Notes under the pieces: model-generated | The model's database searches: none | Seen by the model: only the letters and a program-made list of their open reading frames with translations | What the model was told of the DNA's origin: nothing | Position numbers and translations under genes: made by a program | Origin: an uncultured Erysipelotrichaceae bacterium | Lineage (GTDB): Bacteria > Bacillota_I > Bacilli_A > Erysipelotrichales > Erysipelotrichaceae | Reading direction: 5' to 3' | Assembly: GCA_900315065.1 (NCBI GenBank) | Contig: OMXQ01000009.1 | Span: 1 to 43,305, forward strand | DNA length: 43,305 nucleotides | Shown: piece by piece, positions 33,411-41,875 of the stretch | How positions within the stretch are numbered: position 1 is the first letter of the stretch | How the letters are laid out: each line of letters begins with the position of its first letter

Positions 33411-34388
33411 ATGTGTACCGCAGCTGCGTACAGCACAAAAGATCATTATTTCGGACGCAACCTTGACCTGGAATATTCCTATCATGAACAGGTTGCGGTG
33501 ATGCCGGAAAAGTTTCCGCTTGCTTTCCGCAATGGAAAGACACTGGATTCTCATCATGCAATCATTGGCATGGCCTTTGTCGTAGAAGGCTATCCGCTTT
33601 TCTATGATGCCTGCAATGAAGCAGGCCTTGGCATGGCAGGATTGAACTTCCCGGATAACTGCGTCTTCAATGACAACATGGAAGGAAAAGAAAATGTTGC
33701 TTCCTTTGAACTGATTCCGTGGATTCTTTCCCAATGCACCAATATAGAAGAGGCAAAGAAACTTCTGGAAACCGTGAATATTACAAAGGAATGCTTCTCA
33801 GAGAAGCTGCCGCCGAATCCGTTGCACTGGATGATCGCAGATAAAAATGACAGACAGATCGTCGTTGAGCAGACAAGTACAGGTCTTCATGTTTACGATA
33901 ATCCGGTCGGTGTCATGACCAACAACCCGACTTTTGATATGCAGATGGTCAATCTTGCCAATTACAGAAATGTGACTGCTGAACAGGGCGAATGCCGCTT
34001 CGCGAAAGGACTTGACCTTCATCCATATAGCAGAGGCATGGGCGGTCTGGGTCTTCCCGGTGATCTTTCCTCGGCATCCCGTTTTGTCAAAGTCGCATTT
34101 ACAAGAATGAACTCAGTCTCAGCAGATGATGAAGTTTCTTCTGTATCCCAGTTCTTCCATATCCTTCATTCCGTCACCCAGCAAAGAGGCTGCTGCAAAC
34201 TTGGTGAAGACAAGTATGAAATTACCATCTATTCTTCCTGCATGAACCTGGAAGAAGGCATCTATTATTACACAACGTATGACAACAGCAGAATCAGTGC
34301 TGTAAACATGCATCATACAGATCTAACAGGAAACAAGTTGAGCGTCTTTGACTTAGTCAAAGGCGACCAGGTTCTCTATCAGAACTAA
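33411..34388 (+). CDS. bsh: Bile salt hydrolase (choloylglycine hydrolase family)
   Basis: Ntn hydrolase that cleaves glycine or taurine from conjugated bile acids. Penicillin V acylase is the alternative within the family. 325 residues. After Met removal the nucleophile is C2 (MCTAAAYSTKDHYFGR). R16 and D19 follow, then N80 in GLNFP, N172 in MTNNPTF and R224 in SRGMGGLGLPGDLSSASRFV. These correspond to C2, R18, D21, N82, N175 and R228 of the Clostridium perfringens enzyme. ATG at 33411 follows AGGAGG; a longer frame from 33321 would bury the catalytic Cys and is rejected. There is no signal peptide. It points to a gut habitat. Confidence 0.93.
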   Translation: MCTAAAYSTKDHYFGRNLDLEYSYHEQVAVMPEKFPLAFRNGKTLDSHHAIIGMAFVVEGYPLFYDACNEAGLGMAGLNFPDNCVFNDNMEGKENVASFELIPWILSQCTNIEEAKKLLETVNITKECFSEKLPPNPLHWMIADKNDRQIVVEQTSTGLHVYDNPVGVMTNNPTFDMQMVNLANYRNVTAEQGECRFAKGLDLHPYSRGMGGLGLPGDLSSASRFVKVAFTRMNSVSADDEVSSVSQFFHILHSVTQQRGCCKLGEDKYEITIYSSCMNLEEGIYYYTTYDNSRISAVNMHHTDLTGNKLSVFDLVKGDQVLYQN

Positions 34389-34419
34389 GATCAGGCTGAA
34401 AACAACAGAGATCATAAAG

Positions 34420-34443
34420 AAAAGCGGTGTGATCACCGCTTTT
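34420..34443. terminator. Bidirectional terminator between bsh and IIB-like gene
   Basis: Perfect hairpin AAAAGCGGTG-TGAT-CACCGCTTTT, flanked by A and T. Confidence 0.9.
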
Positions 34444-34474
34444 ACTATACCGGATTGGGTTATCTTCTCTTCTC

Positions 34475-34924
34475 TTACTTTGCTTTCTTTGTTTCTTTTG
34501 ATTCTTTTTTCTCTTCTTTTGTTTTCTGTTCTTCGCACCATTTCCGATAGGAACACTCACGCGTTACGTTTGCAACTCTGTCTTCACCAGGGAAGCGGGT
34601 AACGCCGCCTTTGCCGCCGGCAATTTTAATAATGTCTTCAGCGTCTTCAATATAATCCTGTACGGTCGGCAATAACATGGCTTTGTAAGGAATCAGGTAA
34701 AGCGGGATCTTATATTCCCGTTTGTCACTGACTGCTTTGTAATGCACAACCGGCAATAACATGGCAACATCGACTTCATCCTGACGCTTATATAAATCAG
34801 GATAAGGAATACGGATAAAAAGAACATCATCGGAAAGTCCGGCAGCGGCAGCTTTGATATTCAGATTGCCGGCCAGGAAACCGGAGGAGAAGCCTTCTCC
34901 GCATGTAATTGCAATTCGCAGCAT
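34475..34924 (-). CDS. Orphan PTS IIB-like protein
   Basis: 149 residues. The N-terminal fold, LRIAITCGEGFSSGFLAGNLNIKAAAAG, resembles the lactose/cellobiose-type PTS IIB with a phospho-acceptor C8 after the first strand. Next come DVLFIRIPYPDL and DVAMLLPVVHYK, the expected alternating strands. The loop CGEGFSSG differs from the usual CxxGMSTS. The C-terminal 35 residues are Lys/Glu-rich and unlike IIB. No IIA, IIC or sugar gene is adjacent, so a signalling role or another IIB-fold use is possible. ATG at 34924 follows AAAGGAGG. Confidence 0.6.
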   Translation of the reverse strand: MLRIAITCGEGFSSGFLAGNLNIKAAAAGLSDDVLFIRIPYPDLYKRQDEVDVAMLLPVVHYKAVSDKREYKIPLYLIPYKAMLLPTVQDYIEDAEDIIKIAGGKGGVTRFPGEDRVANVTRECSYRKWCEEQKTKEEKKESKETKKAK

Positions 34925-35074
34925 ATCTGTATTCCTCCTTTGTCTGCTTTTCTGATTCAAGTATATTGCGAAAAAATCAGGATTTATAGTTTTTTTTCTG
35001 CCGGCCTCTTCTGATCAGGCACTTATTCTTTGTTATGGGTATTTCAGCGGGGCCATCATGCATAGTTTGTTTCG

Positions 35075-35083
35075 TGGTATAAT
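35075..35083 (+). promoter_or_regulatory. Promoter of amidohydrolase-hflX operon
   Basis: Extended -10 TGG-TATAAT (-10 at 35078-35083), with ribosome binding site GGAGG at 35098-35102. Confidence 0.75.
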
Positions 35084-35110
35084 TTTTCACAAATATGGAG
35101 GAATTTTTCA

Positions 35111-36607
35111 ATGCGCAAAGGATACGTTCATGCACATTTATACAACAGAAAGGAAACAGCGTTTCTGATCGATGAAGGTAAGTTTGTAAAGTTTGGCAGT
35201 GATGAAGAAATTACAAAACTGACCGGACATGATGAACTGGTGGATCTTGGCGGCATGTTTGTATTGCCGGGCTTTGTGGATTCTCATATGCATCTGGCAG
35301 AACTGGGCATGTATCTGTCCAATCTGCAGCTGAGCAATCTTTCTGACCAGGCTTTGTTAGCAGAAAAGATTGTCAATCGTGCCAAAGCAGATACCGAAGC
35401 AGAATGGATTACCGGCAGAGGCTGGAAAGCCAATGTGGATAAGAAGTTCCTGGATTCCCTGCCGGTTGACAAGCCGGTTGCTTTGACAAGAGTAGATGGT
35501 CATGTCATGGCAGTCAATTCCAAGGCTCTGGAAGCAGCCGGAATTGAGTCTGATCTTGAAATTGACGGCGGCTATCTGGATTTTGACAAGGGCATTGCCG
35601 AAGAAAAAGCCATGGATGTCATCCGTGCGCATTTCCCGGAACCAGGTGAAAATCTGATCCGTTCCTATATTGAACTTGGGGCCAAAGCTGCCAATCAATA
35701 CGGCGTGACGACGGTTGGTTCTGATGACTTTGTGGCAGTTACGAAAGATTATACAAAGATCCTGCCGGTTTTTTCGACGATGGCATATACCGAAAGTCTG
35801 CATGTCCGTGTCAATGAACAATGTGAGTTCAACAGTACCCAGGAGTTTGCCGGTTTCCTGGATCAGGGCTATACCTCCTTTACCGGTGACGATTTCTTTA
35901 TGATCGGTCCGCTGAAGCTGATTATTGACGGCACCTTAGGCGCTAAGACAGCAGCTGTGTCAAAGCCTTTTACAGGCGGAAGCACCGGTACATTGATCAT
36001 GGATGAAAATGAGATTGAGACATATGTACAATTAGCCAATCGTTTCAATATGGCAACCATTACGCATGTCATCGGTGACAGAGCATTAGATGCAGTGCTT
36101 TCTGTTTTCAAAGACAATGTCCTGGAAGGCAATCCGCTTCACCATGGGCTTGTCCATGTCCAGTTAACGCGTCCGGATCAGCTGGAAGAAATTCAGAAAC
36201 TGGGTCTTTCCTGTTTCATCCAGACACCTTTCCTGGAAGATGATCTGCCTTTATTGAATACTGTTCCTGAGGAAATCAGTGACAGCAGCTATGCCTTCAG
36301 GACTTTGTTTGAATCTGTATTAACTTCCAATGGTTCTGATGCCCCGGTATGTATGCCGGATGTCATTCACGGCATTGCTTTGGCAGTTAACGGAAACAGA
36401 GAAGGACAGAACCTGACCAGAGAAGAAGCCATCGCTTCCTATACAACAAAGGGTGCTGAACAATTGTTTATGGCTGATCGGATCGGTGCTTTGCAGGAAA
36501 ACTATTACGCTGATTTTGTTGTCCTGGATCAGGATCTATTGACATGCGAAGATATTGAAAAAACAAAGGTTATGATGACAGTCATGAACGGGGAGACGGT
36601 GTTTTAA
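35111..36607 (+). CDS. YtcJ-like metal-dependent amidohydrolase
   Basis: 498-residue amidohydrolase of the Amidohydro_3/YtcJ group; the substrate is unknown (some relatives deformylate N-substituted formamides). Metal motifs are D57-S-H59-M-H61, the probable carboxylated Lys in IGPLKLIIDG, ITHVIGDRALD, HHGLVHVQL and the terminal Asp in TSNGSDAPV, so the binuclear site looks complete. There is no signal peptide. It is first of four closely spaced genes (amidohydrolase, GNAT, HflX, M18 peptidase). Confidence 0.92.
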   Translation: MRKGYVHAHLYNRKETAFLIDEGKFVKFGSDEEITKLTGHDELVDLGGMFVLPGFVDSHMHLAELGMYLSNLQLSNLSDQALLAEKIVNRAKADTEAEWITGRGWKANVDKKFLDSLPVDKPVALTRVDGHVMAVNSKALEAAGIESDLEIDGGYLDFDKGIAEEKAMDVIRAHFPEPGENLIRSYIELGAKAANQYGVTTVGSDDFVAVTKDYTKILPVFSTMAYTESLHVRVNEQCEFNSTQEFAGFLDQGYTSFTGDDFFMIGPLKLIIDGTLGAKTAAVSKPFTGGSTGTLIMDENEIETYVQLANRFNMATITHVIGDRALDAVLSVFKDNVLEGNPLHHGLVHVQLTRPDQLEEIQKLGLSCFIQTPFLEDDLPLLNTVPEEISDSSYAFRTLFESVLTSNGSDAPVCMPDVIHGIALAVNGNREGQNLTREEAIASYTTKGAEQLFMADRIGALQENYYADFVVLDQDLLTCEDIEKTKVMMTVMNGETVF

Positions 36608-36609
36608 AA

Positions 36610-37101
36610 ATGATCAGGGAATTAAAAGAAGAAGATATACCGGTCATTCTTGACTGGTACAACGACTATATTAAGAACGGTGTTCAGACTTTTGAAATCC
36701 AGCCCCTGAGTCTCGAAGCTTTTAGGGAAAGGGTACATCGGATCATTTCATCTTATCCTTTCCTGATTCTTGAAGACAAGGGCATGAAGGGCTATGCCTA
36801 TCTGGATCACTTCAATGCCAGAGAAGCATATGATGCAACTGCTGATGTTTCCATTTATCTCAAACCTGGTGAAAGCGGCAAAGGCTACGGCACTATTCTG
36901 ATGAATGCCATTATGGAAGCAGGAAAGAAAAGGGGATACAAGACTCTGATGTCCCTGATTACCGAAGGCAACACGGCTTCCGAGCATCTGCATGAAAAGT
37001 GCGGTTTTACCTGTTATGCCAGATTCCCGAAACTCGGCTATAAGTTCAACAAATGGCTGGGGGTCAGTTTCTGGCTGAAGCAGATCAACGATTTTGATTG
37101 A
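36610..37101 (+). CDS. GNAT acetyltransferase, phosphinothricin-acetyltransferase-like
   Basis: 163 residues. The GNAT fold shows the N-terminal IRELKEEDIPVILDWYNDYI, TADVSIYLKPGESGKGYGTILM (acetyl-CoA pyrophosphate loop GESGKGYG) and SEHLHEKCGFTCYARFPKLGYKFNKW, the Pat/Bar-like ending. It probably N-acetylates a small amine or amino-acid analogue. It starts two bases after the amidohydrolase stop. Confidence 0.88.
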   Translation: MIRELKEEDIPVILDWYNDYIKNGVQTFEIQPLSLEAFRERVHRIISSYPFLILEDKGMKGYAYLDHFNAREAYDATADVSIYLKPGESGKGYGTILMNAIMEAGKKRGYKTLMSLITEGNTASEHLHEKCGFTCYARFPKLGYKFNKWLGVSFWLKQINDFD

Positions 37102-37106
37102 AATAC

Positions 37107-38372
37107 ATGATAGATAACACACTGAAAACAAATAAGAAAAGAGTCATATTGGCCGGCATCCGCATCAGGGATAAAAGCGAAGATGAATTCCGTCTGGCTA
37201 TGGATGAGTGCAGAGCCTTGTGCATGGCATGCGGTTATGTTGTTGCCGGGGAAATCATCCAGAACTCGGAGAGTATGCACCCGAAGACTGCCTTCCGCTC
37301 CGGCAAGCTGGAAGAGCTGACCAATCTGGTCAATGCATTGGATGCGGATCTTGTCATTTTCTATAATCAGCTGAAGATGGGTACAGCCGAGAGGATATCG
37401 GAAATCTGCGGTGTCAATGTTCAGGACAGAACATCATTGATTCTTGATATCTTTTCCCAGCGGGCGCGTTCCCGGCAGGCAAAGCTGCAGACTGAAATGG
37501 CGCGTCTTCAGTATGCTCTGCCGCAGATATTGAATTCTGTTGATGAAAGCGGTCACCAGAGAGGCGGTGCCGTGACCAACAGAGGCGGCGGTGAAATGAG
37601 AAGCGAGATCATTGCCCGTAAATATTCTGCCCGGATTGCTGAACTCAGAAAAGAACTACGGGCAATTGAAGTACAGAGAGGACAGGATGAAAGACGCCGG
37701 AATAAGATTCTGATCAGGCGGGCGGCTTTGGTCGGCTATACCAATGCCGGCAAGTCTTCTTTATTGAATGCCATGCTGGAAAAAAGCGGCGGTCAAGGTT
37801 CAAGAGTCATGGAAAAGGACATGTTGTTTGCAACATTGGATACATCGGTCAGAATGTGCGGCAGCGGTGCCATGAAGTATCTTCTTTATGACACGGTCGG
37901 TTTTGTTTCTGATCTTCCGCATGGTCTTGTGGAAGCCTTCAGGAGTACTTTGTCAGCTGCCAGAGAAGCAGATCTTCTGATCCATGTGATCGATGTTTCT
38001 GATCCTCAGTACGTGAACAAGATGCATGTGACAGAAGATACTTTGAAGCAGATCGGAGCAGATCATATTGAAACACTGCGTGTTTACAATAAGATTGACA
38101 AGGCAAAGGACACAAGCTTTGAAGGCATCGGAATTTCCTGTATGACAGGCGAAGGATTGGACAAACTGGCAGAAGAAATTGAGCAGAGACTCTATCCGCA
38201 GCAGAAAATGATCAAAGTTCTGCTGCCTTATGATAAAATGTCCCTGTTTGATCAGTATCGGAAGGTTTTATCCATGCATATTCTGGAAAATAGTGAAGAA
38301 GGCATCGTAGTGGAAGTTTCCGGTCCTGAGAAATATGTTGCTGCTTTCAGGCAGTTTGAAAGGAAGGATTAA
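37107..38372 (+). CDS. hflX: Ribosome-associated GTPase HflX
   Basis: 421-residue GTPase that binds the 50S subunit and rescues or splits stalled ribosomes. The N-terminal HflX domain has MHPKTAFRSGKLEEL and VNVQDRTSLILDIFSQRARSRQAKLQTEMARL, then a helical linker and the G domain: G1 GYTNAGKSS, G2 FATLD, G3 DTVGFVSDLP, G4 NKID and a C-terminal tail. I chose ATG at 37107. A TTG at 37098 overlapping the GNAT stop is an alternative, and neither has a strong ribosome binding site. Confidence 0.96.
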   Translation: MIDNTLKTNKKRVILAGIRIRDKSEDEFRLAMDECRALCMACGYVVAGEIIQNSESMHPKTAFRSGKLEELTNLVNALDADLVIFYNQLKMGTAERISEICGVNVQDRTSLILDIFSQRARSRQAKLQTEMARLQYALPQILNSVDESGHQRGGAVTNRGGGEMRSEIIARKYSARIAELRKELRAIEVQRGQDERRRNKILIRRAALVGYTNAGKSSLLNAMLEKSGGQGSRVMEKDMLFATLDTSVRMCGSGAMKYLLYDTVGFVSDLPHGLVEAFRSTLSAAREADLLIHVIDVSDPQYVNKMHVTEDTLKQIGADHIETLRVYNKIDKAKDTSFEGIGISCMTGEGLDKLAEEIEQRLYPQQKMIKVLLPYDKMSLFDQYRKVLSMHILENSEEGIVVEVSGPEKYVAAFRQFERKD

Positions 38373-38375
38373 ACA

Positions 38376-39746
38376 ATGACAAAAACAGTTTGGGAAAAAC
38401 TGGATGAAAACGGAATGAAGACTCTGATGGCTTTCAACAAGGAATACGAAGAATTCCTGAGCGCATCCAAGACAGAACGCACATTCACAAATAACAGTAT
38501 TGCGGCAGCTGAAAAGGCCGGCTTCAGAAATCTGAAAGATGTGAAGGAACTCCATGCTGGTGACAAGGTTTATGTTGTCAACCGCGGCAAGAACTTCATG
38601 GCTTTTATCATCGGCAAAAAGCCGCTGACAGAAGGCATGAATATTCTGGGCGCTCATATCGATTCTCCGCGCATGGATCTCAAGCAGCATCCGCTTTATG
38701 AAAAAGACGGCATTGCTTTACTGGATACCCATTACTACGGCGGCATCAAGAAGTACCAGTGGACAGCGCGTGCAATGGCACTGGTCGGTGTAGTTGTAAA
38801 GAAAGACGGTACAGTGATCGATATCAACATCGGTGACGATCCTGCTGATCCGGTAGTCGGTGTTTCCGAGCTTCTGATCCATCTTGCCGCAAAGCAGATG
38901 CAGAAGAAAGGGGCTGAAGTTGTTGAAGGAGAAGCCCTCGACATTATGGCTGGTTCCATTCCTGCCATGGGTGAAGAAAAGGATCCGGTCAAAAAGTACA
39001 TCCTGAACATTCTGAAGGAAAAGTATGACATGGAAGAAGACGATTTCCTGTCTGCTGAAATTGAAGTTGTTCCGGCTGGCAAAGCCAGAGACTTCGGTCT
39101 GGATCGTTCCATGGTGATCGGATATGGTCACGATGACAAGGTCTGTGCTTATACTTCTCTCAGAGCGATTCTTGATTTTGAAGGCGTACCGGAAAGAACT
39201 TCCTGCTGCATCCTCGTTGATAAAGAAGAAATCGGTTCCGTCGGCAATACCGGCATGCATTCCGAGTGGTTTGATCATGTTGCTGCAAAGCTGCTGGCAA
39301 TGCAGGGATGCAATTCCATCGTTGATTTTAATGATGCCATTGAGAATTCCCGCATGCTGAGTTCTGATGTTTCGGCTGGCTTTGATCCTCTGTATCCGGA
39401 AGTCAATGATCCGAAGAACGCTGCTTATTTAGGCAGAGGCATCTGCTTCAACAAATATACCGGTTCCCGCGGCAAGTCCGGATCCAACGATGCAAATGCT
39501 GAGTTTGTTGCCAAAGTCAGAAGAGTCATGGATGACAATGACTGCTATTTCCAGACCTGCGAACTTGGTTCTGTAGATGCCGGAGGCGGCGGTACCATCG
39601 CTTATATCATGGCCAACAAGAATATGGATGTCATTGATGCAGGAATCGCTGTATTAAGCATGCATGCACCATTTGAAATCGTCTCCAAAGCAGATGTCTG
39701 GGAAGCATATCGTGCTTACGGTGCCTTCCTGAAGGACATGGACTGA
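38376..39746 (+). CDS. M18-family zinc aminopeptidase
   Basis: 456-residue cytosolic metallo-aminopeptidase (aspartyl aminopeptidase family) that trims N-terminal residues from peptides. Zinc and catalytic regions are AHIDSPRMDLK (first His and Asp), GYGHDDKVCAYTSL (bridging Asp), VDKEEIGSVGNTGMHS (catalytic and metal Glu) and the late SMHAPFEI (His). The large dimerisation insert (about 95-235) is present, so it is full length. It is last in its operon. Confidence 0.94.
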   Translation: MTKTVWEKLDENGMKTLMAFNKEYEEFLSASKTERTFTNNSIAAAEKAGFRNLKDVKELHAGDKVYVVNRGKNFMAFIIGKKPLTEGMNILGAHIDSPRMDLKQHPLYEKDGIALLDTHYYGGIKKYQWTARAMALVGVVVKKDGTVIDINIGDDPADPVVGVSELLIHLAAKQMQKKGAEVVEGEALDIMAGSIPAMGEEKDPVKKYILNILKEKYDMEEDDFLSAEIEVVPAGKARDFGLDRSMVIGYGHDDKVCAYTSLRAILDFEGVPERTSCCILVDKEEIGSVGNTGMHSEWFDHVAAKLLAMQGCNSIVDFNDAIENSRMLSSDVSAGFDPLYPEVNDPKNAAYLGRGICFNKYTGSRGKSGSNDANAEFVAKVRRVMDDNDCYFQTCELGSVDAGGGGTIAYIMANKNMDVIDAGIAVLSMHAPFEIVSKADVWEAYRAYGAFLKDMD

Positions 39747-39775
39747 GTCTCAATCTCAGATATCAGATGAAGAAG

Positions 39776-39805
39776 ATGCGTATGTCATGTGCGCATTTTC
39801 TTTTT
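39776..39805 (+). terminator. Terminator of amidohydrolase-hflX-M18 operon
   Basis: Arms ATGCGTAT (39776-39783) and GTGCGCAT (39789-39796) with two wobble pairs, followed by TTTTCTTTTT. Confidence 0.65.
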
Positions 39806-39857
39806 GTCTTCCTTTTTATCATTGTTTCTGATTAAATAATGCCGGAGGCATATAGGT

Positions 39858-41048
39858 ATGCACAATAAAGTGATTATTTCAGACCAGGGTGCCGCATTTC
39901 TTGAAAAAGGCCAGATGTGGATGTATGCCAATAACCTGGATTCTGAGATTGATACAATGGAAAACGGCTGTGAAGCTGATATTGAAACTCATGACGGGAA
40001 GTATCTTGGTACCGGGTATTTATCAAAGAAGAGTCATATTCCGGTCCGGATTCTGACCAAGGATAAAGATGCAGTTCTCGATTCCGCTTTCTTTGAAAAG
40101 AAGATCAGAGATGCCTGGAACTTCCGCAAAACGACAAACAGGAAGAATCTGGACAACATCCGGATCATCTTCGGTGAAGCAGACGGCCTGCCGGGACTTA
40201 CCGCAGACAGATACAACAATGTGATCGTCACTCAGATTACAAGCTTCGGTCTTGATCAGAGGAAAGAAATGATCTATGCCGCCTTGCTCAAAGTATTGAA
40301 AGAAGACGGTCAGAAAATCGATGCGATTTATGAGCGCAATGACGTGAAGTCAAGAGAAAAGGAAGGACTCACATTATACAAAGGCTTTTATGGAGAAGGC
40401 AGGGCAGATACTGTCCAGGTCATTTCTGAAAACGGCCTGAAACTGAACGTGGATATTGAAAACGGGCAGAAGACCGGGTATTTCCTGGATCAGAAGAGCA
40501 ACCGTGTCTTATTGGGAGAGATGGCTTACGGAAAACGGGTGCTGGATTGCTTTACCCATACCGGCGGCTTTGCCCTGAATGCGGCATATGGAAATGCAAA
40601 GGAAGTCATCGGCGTTGATGTGTCCGAGACTGCCCTTGCCCAAGCCAGGGAAAATGCAAAGCTGAATCATCTTGAGAATGTTTCCTTTGTACAGGCAGAT
40701 GTCTTTGTTTATCTGGATACTTTGAAGGAACATGAATTTGACATCATCGTTCTTGATCCGCCGGCTTTTACCAAGTCCAAGCGGACAGTCATGAAAGCCT
40801 ACAACGGCTACAAGCGTATTAACAAACAGGCCATGCATGTATTAAGAGGAGGCGGGTATCTGATTACCTGTTCCTGTTCCCGTTACATGGAAACTGATTT
40901 ATTTGAAAAAATGCTGAGGGAGGCAGCGATGGAAGAGAAGGTTGTACTGAAGCAGGTTTCCGTGACCCAGCAGAATTCGGATCATCCGATTTTGTGGACC
41001 ATGAAAGAAACCAGCTACCTGAAGTTCTTTATCTTCCAGATACTTTGA
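39858..41048 (+). CDS. Class I rRNA (cytosine-C5) methyltransferase, RlmI-like
   Basis: 396 residues. The N-terminal PUA domain (about 1-70; GQMWMYANNLD, ADIETHDGKYLGTGYLS) and the EEHEH-like middle domain with EADGLPGLTADRYN lead to a Rossmann methyltransferase: DQKSNR, VLDCFTHTGGFALNAA, VIGVDVSETAL, VLDPPAFTKSK and ITCSCSRYM, whose Cys is the expected nucleophile. In E. coli RlmI makes m5C1962 in 23S rRNA; the same target is inferred. A GGAGG in a small GCCGGAGGC hairpin (39841-39849) precedes the start. It is followed one base later by a histidine phosphatase gene. Confidence 0.93.
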   Translation: MHNKVIISDQGAAFLEKGQMWMYANNLDSEIDTMENGCEADIETHDGKYLGTGYLSKKSHIPVRILTKDKDAVLDSAFFEKKIRDAWNFRKTTNRKNLDNIRIIFGEADGLPGLTADRYNNVIVTQITSFGLDQRKEMIYAALLKVLKEDGQKIDAIYERNDVKSREKEGLTLYKGFYGEGRADTVQVISENGLKLNVDIENGQKTGYFLDQKSNRVLLGEMAYGKRVLDCFTHTGGFALNAAYGNAKEVIGVDVSETALAQARENAKLNHLENVSFVQADVFVYLDTLKEHEFDIIVLDPPAFTKSKRTVMKAYNGYKRINKQAMHVLRGGGYLITCSCSRYMETDLFEKMLREAAMEEKVVLKQVSVTQQNSDHPILWTMKETSYLKFFIFQIL

Positions 41049-41049
41049 T

Positions 41050-41772
41050 ATGAGATTGATATTTATACGTCATGCCGATCCGGATTATGCCATTGATTCC
41101 TTGACCCGGCAGGGCTGGAAGGAAGCTGAATATCTGGGCGAAAGAATGGCGAAGGAAAAGATGGATTATATTTATGTTTCACCATTAGGGAGAGCGCAGG
41201 ATACAGCTTCTTTTACCCTGGAAGAAACCGGCATGAAGGCTGAAACAAAAGAATGGCTGAAGGAATTTGATCCCAGGATTAACAGACCTGACAGGCATGC
41301 TGCCTGCAATGCCTGGGACTGGATGCCGGCAGACTGGACGCAAAGACCAATCTTCTTTGACAAGGACCATTGGGCAGAAGATCCGATCATGCGTGCAGGC
41401 AAAGTAAAAGAAAGATATGACTGGGTCATTGATAATTTTGACGCTTTGTTGAAGGAACACGGCTATGAAAGAAACGGCCTGACCTACAAGGTAAACAAAG
41501 GCAGTCATGATACGCTGGTCTTCTTCTGTCATTTCGGGCTGGAGTGCGTGATCATGTCGCATCTGATGAATGTTTCCCCGATGATTCTCTGGCACGGCAT
41601 GGTGAGTGCGCCGACGGGCGTAACAATATTCCATTCGGAAGAAAGGCAGAAGGGAATCGCTTCCTTCCGGGCGTCCTGTTTTTCAGATACTTCGCATCTC
41701 TATGCCCATGGGGAAAAACCTTCCTTTGCGGCAAGATACAGCGAGTGTTTTGAAGACGATACCAAGCACTAG
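41050..41772 (+). CDS. Histidine phosphatase family protein
   Basis: 240 residues, with the phosphoglycerate-mutase/acid phosphatase fold. The RHG motif appears as FIRHADPDY, the second Arg is in VSPLGRAQDTA, and the second His is in FFCHFG. The middle insert (WDWMPADWTQRPIFF) is unusual and probably shapes substrate choice. Its substrate is unknown. It is coupled to the RlmI-like gene (one-base gap) and followed by a terminator. Confidence 0.9.
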   Translation: MRLIFIRHADPDYAIDSLTRQGWKEAEYLGERMAKEKMDYIYVSPLGRAQDTASFTLEETGMKAETKEWLKEFDPRINRPDRHAACNAWDWMPADWTQRPIFFDKDHWAEDPIMRAGKVKERYDWVIDNFDALLKEHGYERNGLTYKVNKGSHDTLVFFCHFGLECVIMSHLMNVSPMILWHGMVSAPTGVTIFHSEERQKGIASFRASCFSDTSHLYAHGEKPSFAARYSECFEDDTKH

Positions 41773-41795
41773 GACACAAACAAGTGTCCTTTTTT
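41771..41795 (+). terminator. Terminator of rlmI-like/phosphatase operon
   Basis: Perfect stem AGGACAC / GTGTCCT (41771-41777 and 41784-41790), then five more T. The left arm begins in the stop codon. Confidence 0.93.
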
Positions 41796-41861
41796 CATAT
41801 CTTCCTGGTAGATTTTTTAAAAACTTTCTCAATGTGAAACGACAAATCACATAATTGTCTC

Positions 41862-41867
41862 TATAAT
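41862..41867 (+). promoter_or_regulatory. -10 element of tandem phosphatase gene
   Basis: TATAAT ends eight bases before ATG 41876, so the transcript would start at or next to the codon. A second in-frame ATG at 41900 has a weak GAGG 13 bases upstream and could be used instead. Confidence 0.6.
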
Positions 41868-41875
41868 GGTCTTAG

